64,000 nt of DNA from Blastococcus tunisiensis (GTDB lineage Bacteria; Actinomycetota; Actinomycetes; Mycobacteriales; Geodermatophilaceae): assembly GCF_900112815.1 (NCBI RefSeq), contig NZ_FOND01000015.1:63942-127941 (forward strand), in the 5' to 3' direction. Shown here piece by piece: positions 15,250-23,508 of this stretch (the first letter of the stretch is position 1; each line of letters starts with the position of its first letter). The notes under the pieces were generated by a model. That model was not told the DNA's origin. It made no database searches and worked only from the letters and a program-made list of their open reading frames with translations. The position numbers and the translations under genes are program-made.

Positions 15250-17826
15250 TCAACTCGGCAGGGGGGTCGCGAGCAGGGCCGCCACGTCGGCGACGGTCAG
15301 GCCGTGCGGCTCGCTGCGGCCGTGCAGGAGCTCTGCCTCCGTGGCGACGACGGCGGCGCGGATCTCGGGGGTGGCGACCCCGCCGGCGATCGTGGTGAGC
15401 CCGAACCCGCGGTTGGTGCGCACCATGGCCGCCAGCACCTGCAGGGCGCGCTCGGTGTCGTCGCGGGTGGCGAGCGCGGCGAGGTCGACCCGCACCAGGT
15501 CCAGCGGGATGCGGGCGAGCAGCGCGAAGAGGCTGTGCCCCATCCCGAAGTTGTCCAGGCAGAGGCGCACCCCGCTGCGGCGGGCGGCCTCCAGTTCCGG
15601 GACGAGCGCGGCCGAGCCGGTCAGCAGGGTCTCCTCGGTGAAGGAGACGACCAGCCGCGACGGGTCGAGCCCCGACAGCGTCAGGGCGGTCGCGATCTCG
15701 CCGGCCAGCCCCTCCGCGGCGCCGTAGCCGGCGGGGAGGCTGACGGCCACGCCGAGGTGCGGGTCCGGCAGGGCGGCGATCTCCCGGCACGCCTCCTCCA
15801 GCAGCCAGGTGCGCAGCTCGGCGGCGCGGCCCTGCCGTTCGGCGAAGCCCCACAGGTCGAGCCCGCGGACGGTGCCGTGCTCGGGATGGCTCCAGGTGGG
15901 CGTGGCGTGGACCAGGTCGATCGCGCCGTCCGGCCGGCAGGCGGCGTCCAGGTGGAGGCCGAACAGCCCCTCGGCGACGACGTCGTCGAAGTCCGGCTGG
16001 GCCTCCACGCCGGCGGTGTCGGGGGCGTCGGCGGTCCGGACGCAGCCCTTGCCGGCCTGCTTGGCGGCCCGCAGCGCGGTGTCGGCCTCCCGGAAGGCGG
16101 CCTGACCGCCGGCCGCGCCGAGCACCGCGACGCCGACGCTCGCCCCGACGGCGAACGCCCACTCGCTGGTGCGGTGCGGCAGGCCGAGGGCGTCGACGAC
16201 GCGCTGGGCGACGTCCACGGCCTCGGCCAGGGTGCCGGTGACCAGGACGGCGAACTCGTCGCCGCCGAGGCGGGCGACCAGGTCGTCCTCGCGGACGACG
16301 GTGTGCAGCCGGCGGGCCACCTCGACCAGCAGGTGGTCGCCGGCCTCGTGCCCCGCGACGTCGTTGACGGCCTTGAAGCCGTCCAGGTCCAGGACCAGCA
16401 GGCACCGCGGCTCGACCGAGGGGGCGGTGAGCTCGCGGAACAGCAGCGCGCGGTTGGGCAGCCCGGTGAGGTGGTCGCTGTAGGCCAGCCGCTCGAGCTC
16501 CCGTTCCCGGCGGCGGCGGGTGGTGACGTCGCGCAGGTAGAGCACCCGGCGGCCGCTGCCGGGGCGCTCGGTGGAGGTGGCCTCCAGCTCGCGCGGGGAG
16601 CCGCCCGCCGGCAGGACCCGGAAGTGCAGCGGCGTCCCGGAGCCCGCGGGGATGTCGGCGGTCGCGGACCGGACGGCGTCCCGGTCGGCGGGGTCGACCA
16701 GGTCGAGCAGTGACACCTCGTCGTCGGCGTCGGCGTCGAGGCCCAGCAGGCTGCGGGCGGCGGGGGAGGTGAACAGCAGGCGGAACTTCGCGTCCATGAT
16801 CGCGATGCCGTCGGAGCTGGCCTCGATGAGCCCGCGGAAGTCCTCCTCGCTGCGGACCAGGTCCTGGGTCATCCGGCCGTCCTCGCGGATCCGCAGGACC
16901 AGCCGCAACGCCATGAGGCTGAGGACGACGGCGATGCCGATCTCGGCGGCGGTGGAGTGCGAGTGGTCCTTCCACTCCATGAGGCCGATGGCGACCGGTA
17001 GCGAGAGCAGCGCTCCCACGACCAGCACCACGCCCACGGGGCTGACGACGGGGGCGGCGGCGCGGGCGGTGTGGTCGGCGAAGCGGCGGGGCGCGAAGGA
17101 GGCGGCGACGACGGCGGTCTGCAGGCCCATCGCGACCGCGACGTCGGAGATCGCCGTCCAGAAGGACGACGGGTCGACGATGGCCATGGCCTCGGCCACG
17201 CCGGCGGTGGCCTGCCAGGCCACCACGGCGATCATGACGCTGACCGAGCGGCGCAGCGCCGCCGTCGACACGGTGCACATCGCACCGGCGCCACCGAGCA
17301 TCACGGCGGCGTAGGCGCCGTACATGAGGACGAGGGAGCGCAGGTCGTCCGGGGCGTTCGCCGGGTTGACCAGCGGGGTGCGGAGCACCTCGGTGACCAC
17401 GAGCAGGGCGACGGTGATGACCAGGCCGTCGACGACGAGCGCCGGCCACCGGGTGCGGCCGACCCGGCGGGCCAGCAGCCCGCAGATCACCAGCGGGGAG
17501 GCCGCGCCGCCGAAGAGCAGGACGTCGTCGAAGCCGAAGCCGTCGAGCTCCGGGCCCGGGAAGGCGGCCGCCAGCCACTGGGCGGTCATGAACAGCAGGG
17601 CGGCGTACCCGCCGATCCGCCAGGGCCGGCCGGCGGAGCGGGTCATCGGGCGGGCGATCCGGAAGATCGCCCACGCCGAGCTCGCGGCGACGCCGCCGAG
17701 GACGATCTCGTCCCACTGCATGCCGGTGCCGTCCGGCGCGCTGTGCGGCACGGTGATGAGCAGGCCGAGGAGCGCCAGCGGCACCGTCCACCGGACGGAG
17801 CGGGGGATGCTCCGGCGGGGGATCAC
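15250..17826 (-). CDS. Membrane PAS-GGDEF protein with degenerate EAL domain
   Basis: An 858-aa protein with nine or so N-terminal transmembrane segments (to about residue 300), a PAS domain (near EDFRGLIEASSDGIAIMDAK), a GGDEF domain and a C-terminal EAL-like domain. The GGDEF signature is intact (LARLGGDEFAVLV) and preceded by an RxxD inhibitory site (REDD), so diguanylate cyclase activity with product feedback is likely. The EAL domain lacks key residues: the EALxR motif reads VHATPTW, DDFGTG reads LDNFGMG, and the catalytic Lys region is VRVDLAAL. It is therefore probably a non-catalytic sensor or scaffold. Start GTG overlaps the stop of the upstream EAL gene (GTGA). Confidence 0.88.
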   Translation of the reverse strand: MIPRRSIPRSVRWTVPLALLGLLITVPHSAPDGTGMQWDEIVLGGVAASSAWAIFRIARPMTRSAGRPWRIGGYAALLFMTAQWLAAAFPGPELDGFGFDDVLLFGGAASPLVICGLLARRVGRTRWPALVVDGLVITVALLVVTEVLRTPLVNPANAPDDLRSLVLMYGAYAAVMLGGAGAMCTVSTAALRRSVSVMIAVVAWQATAGVAEAMAIVDPSSFWTAISDVAVAMGLQTAVVAASFAPRRFADHTARAAAPVVSPVGVVLVVGALLSLPVAIGLMEWKDHSHSTAAEIGIAVVLSLMALRLVLRIREDGRMTQDLVRSEEDFRGLIEASSDGIAIMDAKFRLLFTSPAARSLLGLDADADDEVSLLDLVDPADRDAVRSATADIPAGSGTPLHFRVLPAGGSPRELEATSTERPGSGRRVLYLRDVTTRRRRERELERLAYSDHLTGLPNRALLFRELTAPSVEPRCLLVLDLDGFKAVNDVAGHEAGDHLLVEVARRLHTVVREDDLVARLGGDEFAVLVTGTLAEAVDVAQRVVDALGLPHRTSEWAFAVGASVGVAVLGAAGGQAAFREADTALRAAKQAGKGCVRTADAPDTAGVEAQPDFDDVVAEGLFGLHLDAACRPDGAIDLVHATPTWSHPEHGTVRGLDLWGFAERQGRAAELRTWLLEEACREIAALPDPHLGVAVSLPAGYGAAEGLAGEIATALTLSGLDPSRLVVSFTEETLLTGSAALVPELEAARRSGVRLCLDNFGMGHSLFALLARIPLDLVRVDLAALATRDDTERALQVLAAMVRTNRGFGLTTIAGGVATPEIRAAVVATEAELLHGRSEPHGLTVADVAALLATPLPS

Positions 17827-19766
17827 GAGGCCACCGCCGGGAGCACGGGCGCCGGGACCGCGGTCCGGACGTCCCAGTCGCCGGCGGCCAGCCGGCCGGC
17901 CTCGAGCGGCCGGGCGAAGACGTAGCCCTGCAGGTACCGGTGGCCCATGTCGCGGAGCAGGGTGAGGACGGACTCGTCCGTCACGCCCTCGACGATCACC
18001 GGCAGGCCGAGGCTGGCCCCCAGCTGGAGCACCGCGCGGCACATGGCGCGGCGGGCCGGGTCGTGCTCGACGTCGGACAGGAAGTACTGGTCCATCTTCA
18101 GCACGTCGACCGGCATGCCGACGAGGTAGGCCAGCGAGGACCAGCCGGTGCCGAAGTCGTCGACGGCGATGCGGACGCCGAGCCGGCGCAGCACGGTGAG
18201 GTCCTCGAGGACGTGCGAGTCGTCGAGCAGCACCGACTCGGTGATCTCGACGACCAGCCGCGACGCGGGGAGCCCGCTGGCCTCGAGGGCGCCGAGGACG
18301 TCGGGCACCAGCTCTCCGGTGCGGACCTGGCGGGCGGAGACGTTGACCGCCACCGCCAGCTCGGGATCGGCGAGCGCGGCGACGGCGGTGCACGCCTCGC
18401 GCAGCACCCACCGGCCCAGCTCGGTGATCAGCGGGGACTCCTCGGCCAGCGGGACGAACTCGGTGGGCGAGACCTCGCCGTAGGAGGGGTGCCGCCAGCG
18501 CAGCAGCGCCTCCACCGAGACGGTGCGGTGCATGACGACGTCGACGACGGGCTGGAAGACCAGCCGCAGCTCGCCGCGGGCCAGCGCGCCGTCGAGGTCG
18601 GTGCGCAGCGCGGCGCGGCGGTGCTCCTCCACCCGCAGGGCGTCGTCGTAGCGGTGCACCGAGCCGGGGCCGGCGGTGCCGGCGCTGCGCAGGGCCAGCT
18701 CGCCGCGGCGCAGCGCCTCGCCGGGGTCGACGTCGGGGAGTACGGCGGTCACGCCGGCGACGGCGGTGAGCCGCAGCGAGCCGCCGGGGATCGGCAGCGG
18801 CCCGACGGCGGCGACCAGGCGGGCGGCCAGGGTCTCGGCGTCGGCGATGCTGCCGTCGACGAGGACGACGAAGTCGCCGTCCCGGCCGCGGGCCAGCCAG
18901 TCCTCACCCCGCAGGGCGCGGGTGAGCCGGGTGGTCAGGGTGCGCAGGACGGCCGTCTCGGTGTCGGGCGCGAGGACCGCCGAGGCCAGGCCGCTGATCC
19001 GCACGAGGGCGAGCGCGGCCGGCCGGGGATGGACGGCGCCCAGCCGGCGGACCAGCGCGGCCCGGTTGGGCAGGCCGGTGACCGGGTCGGTGAGCGAGAA
19101 GCCGGACAGGTCGGCGTCGGGGCCCGCGGCCGGTGCCTGCGCGGTGACGTCACGGCAGTACAGGACGAGCGCGCCGACGTCGGGGTCGGCGCGCAGGTCG
19201 CGGACGGTGGCCTGGATCAGCCGCCACCGGCCGTCGGCGTGCCGCACCCGCGCGGTGCGGACGGCGACCTCCTCGGGGCGGGGCCGGCCGGTGTCGAGCG
19301 CGCCGGGGAGCGTGCCGCGGTCGTCGGGGTGCACGGCGGCGAGCACCGGCCGGCCGAGCACGGCGGCCGGGTCGAGGCCGAGCAGGTCGGCGATGCCCTG
19401 GGAGGCGAAGGTGATGCGGAACCGGTCGTCGAGGATGACGACCGGGTCGACGCTGCTCTTCACCAGCGTGCGGAAGGAGGACTGGCTGCGCTGCAGCGCG
19501 CCGCTCAGCCGGCGCTGGCGGGACCAGAGGGTGGCCTGCGCCGCGAGAAGGACGGTGAGCCCGGCCACCGCGAGGATGACGCGCGTTCCGCCGGACGCGG
19601 CCAGCAGACCGGCCACGACGGCGGCGACGGCTGCCCCCGCGGCGACGGCGGCCCCCGCGGCGACGGCGGCTCCCGCCGCGGGGACGGCGAGCAGCCCGGT
19701 GCGCCCGCCGGGGGGCGCGACCGGGCGCGCAGCCGCGGGCTGCCCCTGCACGGGGGCGGTGGTCAC
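17823..19766 (-). CDS. PAS-(degenerate GGDEF)-EAL c-di-GMP phosphodiesterase
   Basis: A 647-aa protein: Ala-rich hydrophobic N-terminus (GAAVAAGAAVAAGAAVAA repeats), PAS domain (RSQSSFRTLVKSSVDPVVIL), GGDEF-like domain and EAL domain. The GGDEF site is altered to GRDGDF, so cyclase activity is unlikely. The EAL domain keeps EALLRW, VNVSARQ, EITE, DDFGTGWSSLAYL, KMDQ and VEGV, so c-di-GMP phosphodiesterase activity is predicted. It is the mirror image of the coupled downstream gene (15250-17826), which has an intact GGDEF and dead EAL. GTG 19766 follows a 435-nt gap holding repeats and a 14-bp palindrome. Confidence 0.88.
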   Translation of the reverse strand: MTTAPVQGQPAAARPVAPPGGRTGLLAVPAAGAAVAAGAAVAAGAAVAAVVAGLLAASGGTRVILAVAGLTVLLAAQATLWSRQRRLSGALQRSQSSFRTLVKSSVDPVVILDDRFRITFASQGIADLLGLDPAAVLGRPVLAAVHPDDRGTLPGALDTGRPRPEEVAVRTARVRHADGRWRLIQATVRDLRADPDVGALVLYCRDVTAQAPAAGPDADLSGFSLTDPVTGLPNRAALVRRLGAVHPRPAALALVRISGLASAVLAPDTETAVLRTLTTRLTRALRGEDWLARGRDGDFVVLVDGSIADAETLAARLVAAVGPLPIPGGSLRLTAVAGVTAVLPDVDPGEALRRGELALRSAGTAGPGSVHRYDDALRVEEHRRAALRTDLDGALARGELRLVFQPVVDVVMHRTVSVEALLRWRHPSYGEVSPTEFVPLAEESPLITELGRWVLREACTAVAALADPELAVAVNVSARQVRTGELVPDVLGALEASGLPASRLVVEITESVLLDDSHVLEDLTVLRRLGVRIAVDDFGTGWSSLAYLVGMPVDVLKMDQYFLSDVEHDPARRAMCRAVLQLGASLGLPVIVEGVTDESVLTLLRDMGHRYLQGYVFARPLEAGRLAAGDWDVRTAVPAPVLPAVAS

Positions 19767-19858
19767 AGAGGTCTGATCGGGATGCCGGGGCCGGTGCCGC
19801 AGCCCTGTTCGGGAACTGTCACCCGATCGGGTGTGGGCGTCGGCCGTGGGTGGACCTC

Positions 19859-19942
19859 GCCGGGCCCAGGGTCGAGCCGGGCCCAGGGTCGAGCCGGGCC
19901 CGGGGGCGAGCGGGCCCCGGGGCGAGCTGGGCCCGGGGGTGA
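19859..19942. repeat. 17-bp tandem repeats
   Basis: Five near-identical units (GCCGGGCCCAGGGTCGA, 19859-19875, 19876-19892, 19893-19909, a 16-nt copy at 19910-19925, and 19926-19942) lie in the divergent intergenic region between the EAL gene and the repeat-rich protein gene. The 435-nt gap (19767-20201) also holds the palindrome at 19953-19990; I see no gene in it. Confidence 0.75.
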
Positions 19943-19952
19943 GCCGGTGCAG

Positions 19953-19990
19953 CGGACGTTGAGCCGCGTCATGGCACGGCTCAACGTCCG
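19953..19990. promoter_or_regulatory. Perfect 14-bp inverted repeat in divergent intergenic region
   Basis: Arms CGGACGTTGAGCCG (19953-19966) and CGGCTCAACGTCCG (19977-19990) are exactly complementary, with a 10-nt spacer. The element lies between two divergently transcribed genes (starts at 19766 and 20202), so an operator or leader hairpin is more likely than a terminator. No protein is known to bind it. Confidence 0.6.
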
Positions 19991-20201
19991 GTGGTGGGGC
20001 TCCACCTGCCGGCGTCCTCGTCCGTGCGGGGCCGTCAGTCACCGAATGGGGGCGGACTCGGGGTGTGTGCCATCCGGGGCGCGGGTAGCAGACGCGCCAG
20101 TTCCGCATGACCGCTGCGGGCGCGCCCCGTTCCTGCCAGGAGCCGCGCCCGGGGCGAGCCGGGTGGCGGGGATCCGCCGCAGAGGTCCGGTGGGGGAGAT
20201 C

Positions 20202-21434
20202 ATGAGCGAACCGGGTGGGCGGCACCGCGTGCCGTCCGACGCGCACGACGAGACGCCCGCCGCGGGCCGGCACCGCGCACCGGAGGACGACGAGGCGCGG
20301 GTGGCCGTCGTCCGGGAGCGGGCGGTCCCGGCGCTGTGGGGGGCGAGCGGCACGCTGGCGGTGGCCGCGGCGGCGGTCCTGCTGGTCGTCGGGCAGCCGG
20401 AGTCGGGGGGATGGCCGGGGGCGGCGCCGCCGGGCTACGGCCTGCCCGACGTGGCCCCGGACGGGCCGGGTGACGGACGGCCGGACGACGGGGGACCGGG
20501 GGACGACGGGGGACCGGGGGACGACGGGGCCGGTGGGTCCGCCGTCACGCCGGTGGGCCGGCAGCTGACGCCGGGTGTCGGCGGGATGGGCAGCAGCTGG
20601 CCCGGCGGCGCGGGGACGTCGTCGTTGCGCGAGGCCGCGCTGGCCGCCACGGCGGCGGTGTGCGCCGCGGTGGGGGGACCGTCCGCACCCGGTGCCGCGA
20701 CCCCCGGTGCCGGAGCTGGGTCGGGGGCGCGACCGTCGGCGGGGACGCCCGCCGCGCAACCGGCGCCCGTGGCCCAGTCGGGCTCCGTCGCGCCGACTGG
20801 TCCGGCCGCGGTGGATCAGCCTGCGGCGCCGGCACCGGGCGGGGCGCCGCAGGGCACCGTCGGCTCCCCGCCGCCGGCAGCCGGGGCGCCGTCCACCCCG
20901 CCGGGGGGCGACGTGCCGGCTCCCGGGCCGGGACCGGTCGCCGACGTGGTGGAGCCGGCCGCGGAGGTGGTCGAGCCGGTGACCGACGGCGTCGAGCCCG
21001 TGGTCGAGGCGGTCGAGCCGGTCGTCGAAGCGGTGGATCCCGCTCCCGAGGTGGCGGAGCCGGTGCCCACCCCGGTGCCCCGGGCGGTGGACCCGGTCGT
21101 GGAAGCAGTGGAGCCGGTGGTGGAGGCCGTGGAGCCGGTGACCGCGCCGGTCGCCCAGGCGGTGGAGCCGGTGGTGGAGGCCGTGGAGCCGGTCACGGCT
21201 CCGGTCGAGCGCGCCGCAGAGCCGGTGGTGGAGGCGGTGGAGCCGGTGACCGCGCCGGTCGCCCAGGCGGTGGAGCCGGTGGTGGAGGCCGTCGAGCCGG
21301 TCACGGCTCCGGTCGAGCGCGCCGCAGAGCCGGTGGTCGAGGCCGTCGAGCCGGTCGTCGAGGAGCTGCCCGGACCGGCCGATCTGCCGGTCTCCGGAGC
21401 CACGGAGTCACTGCCCGTCCAGCTGCCCGGCTGA
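20202..21434 (+). CDS. Repeat-rich membrane-anchored protein
   Basis: A 410-aa protein of unknown function. A basic/acidic cytoplasmic N-terminus (~45 residues) precedes one transmembrane helix (GTLAVAAAAVLLVVG), then a Gly/Asp/Pro-rich linker and a C-terminal array of 18-residue repeats of the type AVEPVVEAVEPVTAPVAQ alternating with AAEPVVEAVEPVTAPVER. The repeats are acidic, Val/Pro-rich and probably extended and extracellular. ATG 20202 follows a GGGGGAG ribosome-binding site. Architecture resembles the products at 812-1441 and 32508-34366. Confidence 0.75.
   Translation: MSEPGGRHRVPSDAHDETPAAGRHRAPEDDEARVAVVRERAVPALWGASGTLAVAAAAVLLVVGQPESGGWPGAAPPGYGLPDVAPDGPGDGRPDDGGPGDDGGPGDDGAGGSAVTPVGRQLTPGVGGMGSSWPGGAGTSSLREAALAATAAVCAAVGGPSAPGAATPGAGAGSGARPSAGTPAAQPAPVAQSGSVAPTGPAAVDQPAAPAPGGAPQGTVGSPPPAAGAPSTPPGGDVPAPGPGPVADVVEPAAEVVEPVTDGVEPVVEAVEPVVEAVDPAPEVAEPVPTPVPRAVDPVVEAVEPVVEAVEPVTAPVAQAVEPVVEAVEPVTAPVERAAEPVVEAVEPVTAPVAQAVEPVVEAVEPVTAPVERAAEPVVEAVEPVVEELPGPADLPVSGATESLPVQLPG
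21106..21365 (+). repeat. 54-bp in-frame coding repeats
   Basis: About four to five 54-bp units within the preceding gene encode the 18-residue EPVVEAVEPVTAPV repeat. A and B variants (ending AQ or ER) alternate, giving a 108-bp higher-order period. Near-identity at DNA level makes copy-number change by slippage or recombination likely. Ends are approximate. Confidence 0.7.
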
Positions 21435-21497
21435 CCGGGCCGACGACCACTCCTCCGGTGGGCAGACGGCCCATGCCCGCTGTGGCAGCCTTCCGGT

Positions 21498-21683
21498 GTG
21501 GCGAAGTTCCTGGCCGTGCTGCTGGCCGTGGTGGTGCTCGTGGAGCTGGTGCTCGTCATCGGGGTGGCCGGTGCGCTGTTCTGGATCGGCGGCACCGGGA
21601 CGATCGTCGCCGGCGCGGCGATGCTCGTCGTCGCGGGAGCCGGCGGGGTGCTGGCGCTGCGGGCGATGCGCGCGCCGGGGTGA
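21498..21683 (+). CDS. Small two-helix membrane protein (61 aa)
   Basis: A 61-aa protein made almost entirely of two hydrophobic helices (about residues 2-27 and 33-53) joined by a GGTGT turn. The start is GTG. Its stop overlaps the possible GTG of the next small gene (GTGA), suggesting coupling. Function unknown. Confidence 0.5.
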   Translation: MAKFLAVLLAVVVLVELVLVIGVAGALFWIGGTGTIVAGAAMLVVAGAGGVLALRAMRAPG

Positions 21684-21982
21684 CCGCCGTCATGGCGCCG
21701 TCGCCCGATCGCGTACCGGCCTGCGTGTTCCCGATCACGGTGCTTGCCCACCGCCCCGCGACGGCGGAAGCTTCGCTCGTGATCGGTGACGCCGAGGTGT
21801 TGGATCCAGCTCAGCGCGACGCCGACCGCGTCGTCCTCTGCCGCTGCGGCGGTGCGGGCCGCGTGGTCCATGCGCCGGTCCACCGGCCGGGCGAGCCCGA
21901 GACCTACGTCCGCGCCACCTTCACCTGCACGTGGGACCGGTCGGGTCCGCACGAGCCCCTGCTCCCGCCCCGGCGCCGCTGA
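21680..21982 (+). CDS. Hypothetical protein (100 aa)
   Basis: An open frame of 100 codons from GTG 21680, which forms a GTGA overlap with the previous stop; ATG 21692 is an alternative. The product has a CRCGG segment and otherwise no recognisable domain. Coding status rests on the overlap and frame length only. Confidence 0.4.
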   Translation: MTAVMAPSPDRVPACVFPITVLAHRPATAEASLVIGDAEVLDPAQRDADRVVLCRCGGAGRVVHAPVHRPGEPETYVRATFTCTWDRSGPHEPLLPPRRR

Positions 21983-22133
21983 CGCCGGCGCGCCGGGGAG
22001 CAGTTATCGGCCGGCCCCGGCGCGGAGATAACGGATGCCCGACGTCGTGTCCCATCCGTCCCCCGAGTCACATCCGTCGACCGGCCTCCCCCGCCCGTCA
22101 GTAGCTTCGGTGCCTACGACGAGAGGGGAAGCC

Positions 22134-22268
22134 ATGGCCAGCAACTGGCGCTCGGACCACCACCACGTCGACGCTGTGCGCAAGTGCTTCACCGTCGGCT
22201 TCTGGCTGCTGGCGGCCGGCGCGTCCGCCGTGCTCGGCCTCGACCTGGAGATCGACGCCCGGTCGTAG
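22134..22268 (+). CDS. Small membrane protein (44 aa)
   Basis: A 44-aa peptide with a His-rich N-terminus (DHHHVDAVRKC) and one hydrophobic helix (FTVGFWLLAAGASAVLGL). A GAGAGGGGAAG ribosome-binding site precedes the ATG, which favours it over the in-frame upstream ATG at 22035. Stop is TAG. Function unknown. Confidence 0.45.
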   Translation: MASNWRSDHHHVDAVRKCFTVGFWLLAAGASAVLGLDLEIDARS

Positions 22269-22501
22269 CCGCGCGGCGGCCGGGTTCTCGAACCGGGACG
22301 CCTGCCGGTGCCGTGAACCGTGCGACCGAGCTCCGGCTGCGGCGGCGCCGGCGAGCTGGGCACCGGATCACCCTCTGCCACGGTGGACGCACGGCGTGCC
22401 GCATTCCCCGTAGCGTCGGGCTCATCCGCCGGCGCTCGAAACGTGGGCTCGTTCGCGGTCAGGCTCCATCGGTCGACTGCAGGCGTCCGGTGGAGCCGCC
22501 C

Positions 22502-22783
22502 CTACTCGGCCGGAGTGTGGCCGTCCTGCTCCCGGGCGTAGCGGTCCCACCGCGATTCGTTGAACCGGGCGCGGTTCTCCTCCGTCGGCCAGCCGTGCGC
22601 GCGGCCGTACTTCTGGACGGTGTTCGGCGACAGCCCGAGCTCCGCCACCGCGCGCACCGAGGCGCCGTCCAGCAGGGCTCGGGCGACGGCGACCTCGAGG
22701 TCGTCCTGGGCAGTGCGCACACCGGCGAGCGCGGTACGGATGCGCGCTGCGGCCTGGTCGCTGACCGGCCGGGCATCGGGCAC
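22502..22783 (-). CDS. Helix-turn-helix-like small protein
   Basis: A 93-aa protein with an alanine-rich helical N-terminus and a probable helix-turn-helix at about residues 38-62 (ALLDGASVRAVAELGLSPNTVQKY), followed by GWPTEENRARF. It may bind DNA as a small regulator. It lies 54 nt downstream of the toxin gene on the same strand, so it could be co-transcribed with the toxin-antitoxin pair. Confidence 0.65.
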   Translation of the reverse strand: MPDARPVSDQAAARIRTALAGVRTAQDDLEVAVARALLDGASVRAVAELGLSPNTVQKYGRAHGWPTEENRARFNESRWDRYAREQDGHTPAE

Positions 22784-22837
22784 GACGTCGAGGCTAGGTC
22801 CACCGCCACCGTGTCACCACCTGACGAGACGGGCTGC

Positions 22838-23206
22838 TCAGAGCCGTTCGCGCCCCCGGCCGAGGAAGTCGCGGAGCCACTGGTCGACGTGGCGCATGGT
22901 GTCGGTGCCCGCAGTCCCCGTTCGCCGCGCGATCCGAGTGGTCGAGATCGTTCGCGGCTGCTCGGTCATCGCGAAGCTGGACCTGGCGAGACCGGTGCGC
23001 TCGCCCTCGACGAGCACATGGTGGGGCCAGCGCCGGTCCACCGAGGTGAGCGGGACGACGATCGCCAGGTCGCGGACGCTGGACAGGTAGTCCGTGCTGG
23101 ACACGACCAGGGCGGGGCGGGTGCCGCGCTGCTCCCGTCCTGCGGTGGGGTCGAGGTCGACCCAGACGATGGCACCGCGCTGGAGCGACGGGGCGTCGTC
23201 CGTCAC
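22838..23206 (-). CDS. Type II toxin, PemK/MazF family
   Basis: A 122-aa PemK/MazF-fold endoribonuclease toxin, predicted to cleave mRNA at specific short sequences. The family signature is visible at the N-terminus: RGAIVWVDLDPTAGREQRGTRPALVVS, with later SFAMTEQPRTISTTRI. The GTG start overlaps the antitoxin stop by 4 nt (GTGA), the usual antitoxin-first order with translational coupling. Confidence 0.88.
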   Translation of the reverse strand: MTDDAPSLQRGAIVWVDLDPTAGREQRGTRPALVVSSTDYLSSVRDLAIVVPLTSVDRRWPHHVLVEGERTGLARSSFAMTEQPRTISTTRIARRTGTAGTDTMRHVDQWLRDFLGRGRERL

Positions 23207-23436
23207 GAGTGCAGACCGTCGTCAGTCACCGCGTCCCACGCCTCGGTCTCCTCGCGGTAGGACGCGTCCGTGTTCGCGTAGGCCTCGCGGACGGCGGCGA
23301 ACCGCGCGTGCCGGTCCGCCTCGTCGAGCAGTTCGGTGATGACCTCGGCGGCCGTCACCCCTTGCTGACCTGCCCGTGCGGCGATGCGTTCGCGCAGGCT
23401 CCGCGGCACCTTGATGGTGGTCACCGGGTCAGACAT
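23203..23436 (-). CDS. Ribbon-helix-helix antitoxin
   Basis: A 77-aa antitoxin partner of the MazF-type toxin. The N-terminal TTIKVPRSLRERIAARAG is a ribbon-helix-helix DNA-binding segment, and the acidic C-terminus (TDASYREETEAWDAVTDD) should bind and neutralise the toxin. ATG 23436 was chosen over 23463 because the latter lies across the inverted repeat at 23445-23461, the likely operator. Confidence 0.85.
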   Translation of the reverse strand: MSDPVTTIKVPRSLRERIAARAGQQGVTAAEVITELLDEADRHARFAAVREAYANTDASYREETEAWDAVTDDGLHS

Positions 23437-23444
23437 ACCGCTGA

Positions 23445-23461
23445 GGATACCAACGATATCC
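23445..23461. promoter_or_regulatory. Candidate toxin-antitoxin operator
   Basis: Inverted repeat GGATA (23445-23449) and TATCC (23457-23461) with a 7-nt spacer lies 9 nt upstream of the antitoxin start, in a locally AT-rich patch. Position fits autorepression by the ribbon-helix-helix antitoxin. Confidence 0.4.
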
Positions 23462-23508
23462 ACTCCGGTGACGAGGTCGGCGTGGCGCCGGGGACCGGAC
23501 GCCCGCCC

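Noticed and set aside
17940-20190. Long plus-strand open frame upstream of the repeat-rich protein
   Set aside because: It is the antisense shadow of the EAL gene; the real start is ATG 20202 with its own ribosome-binding site.
22285-22310. tRNA T-arm-like GGTTC...GAACC
   Set aside because: No acceptor stem, D-arm or anticodon arm can be built around it.
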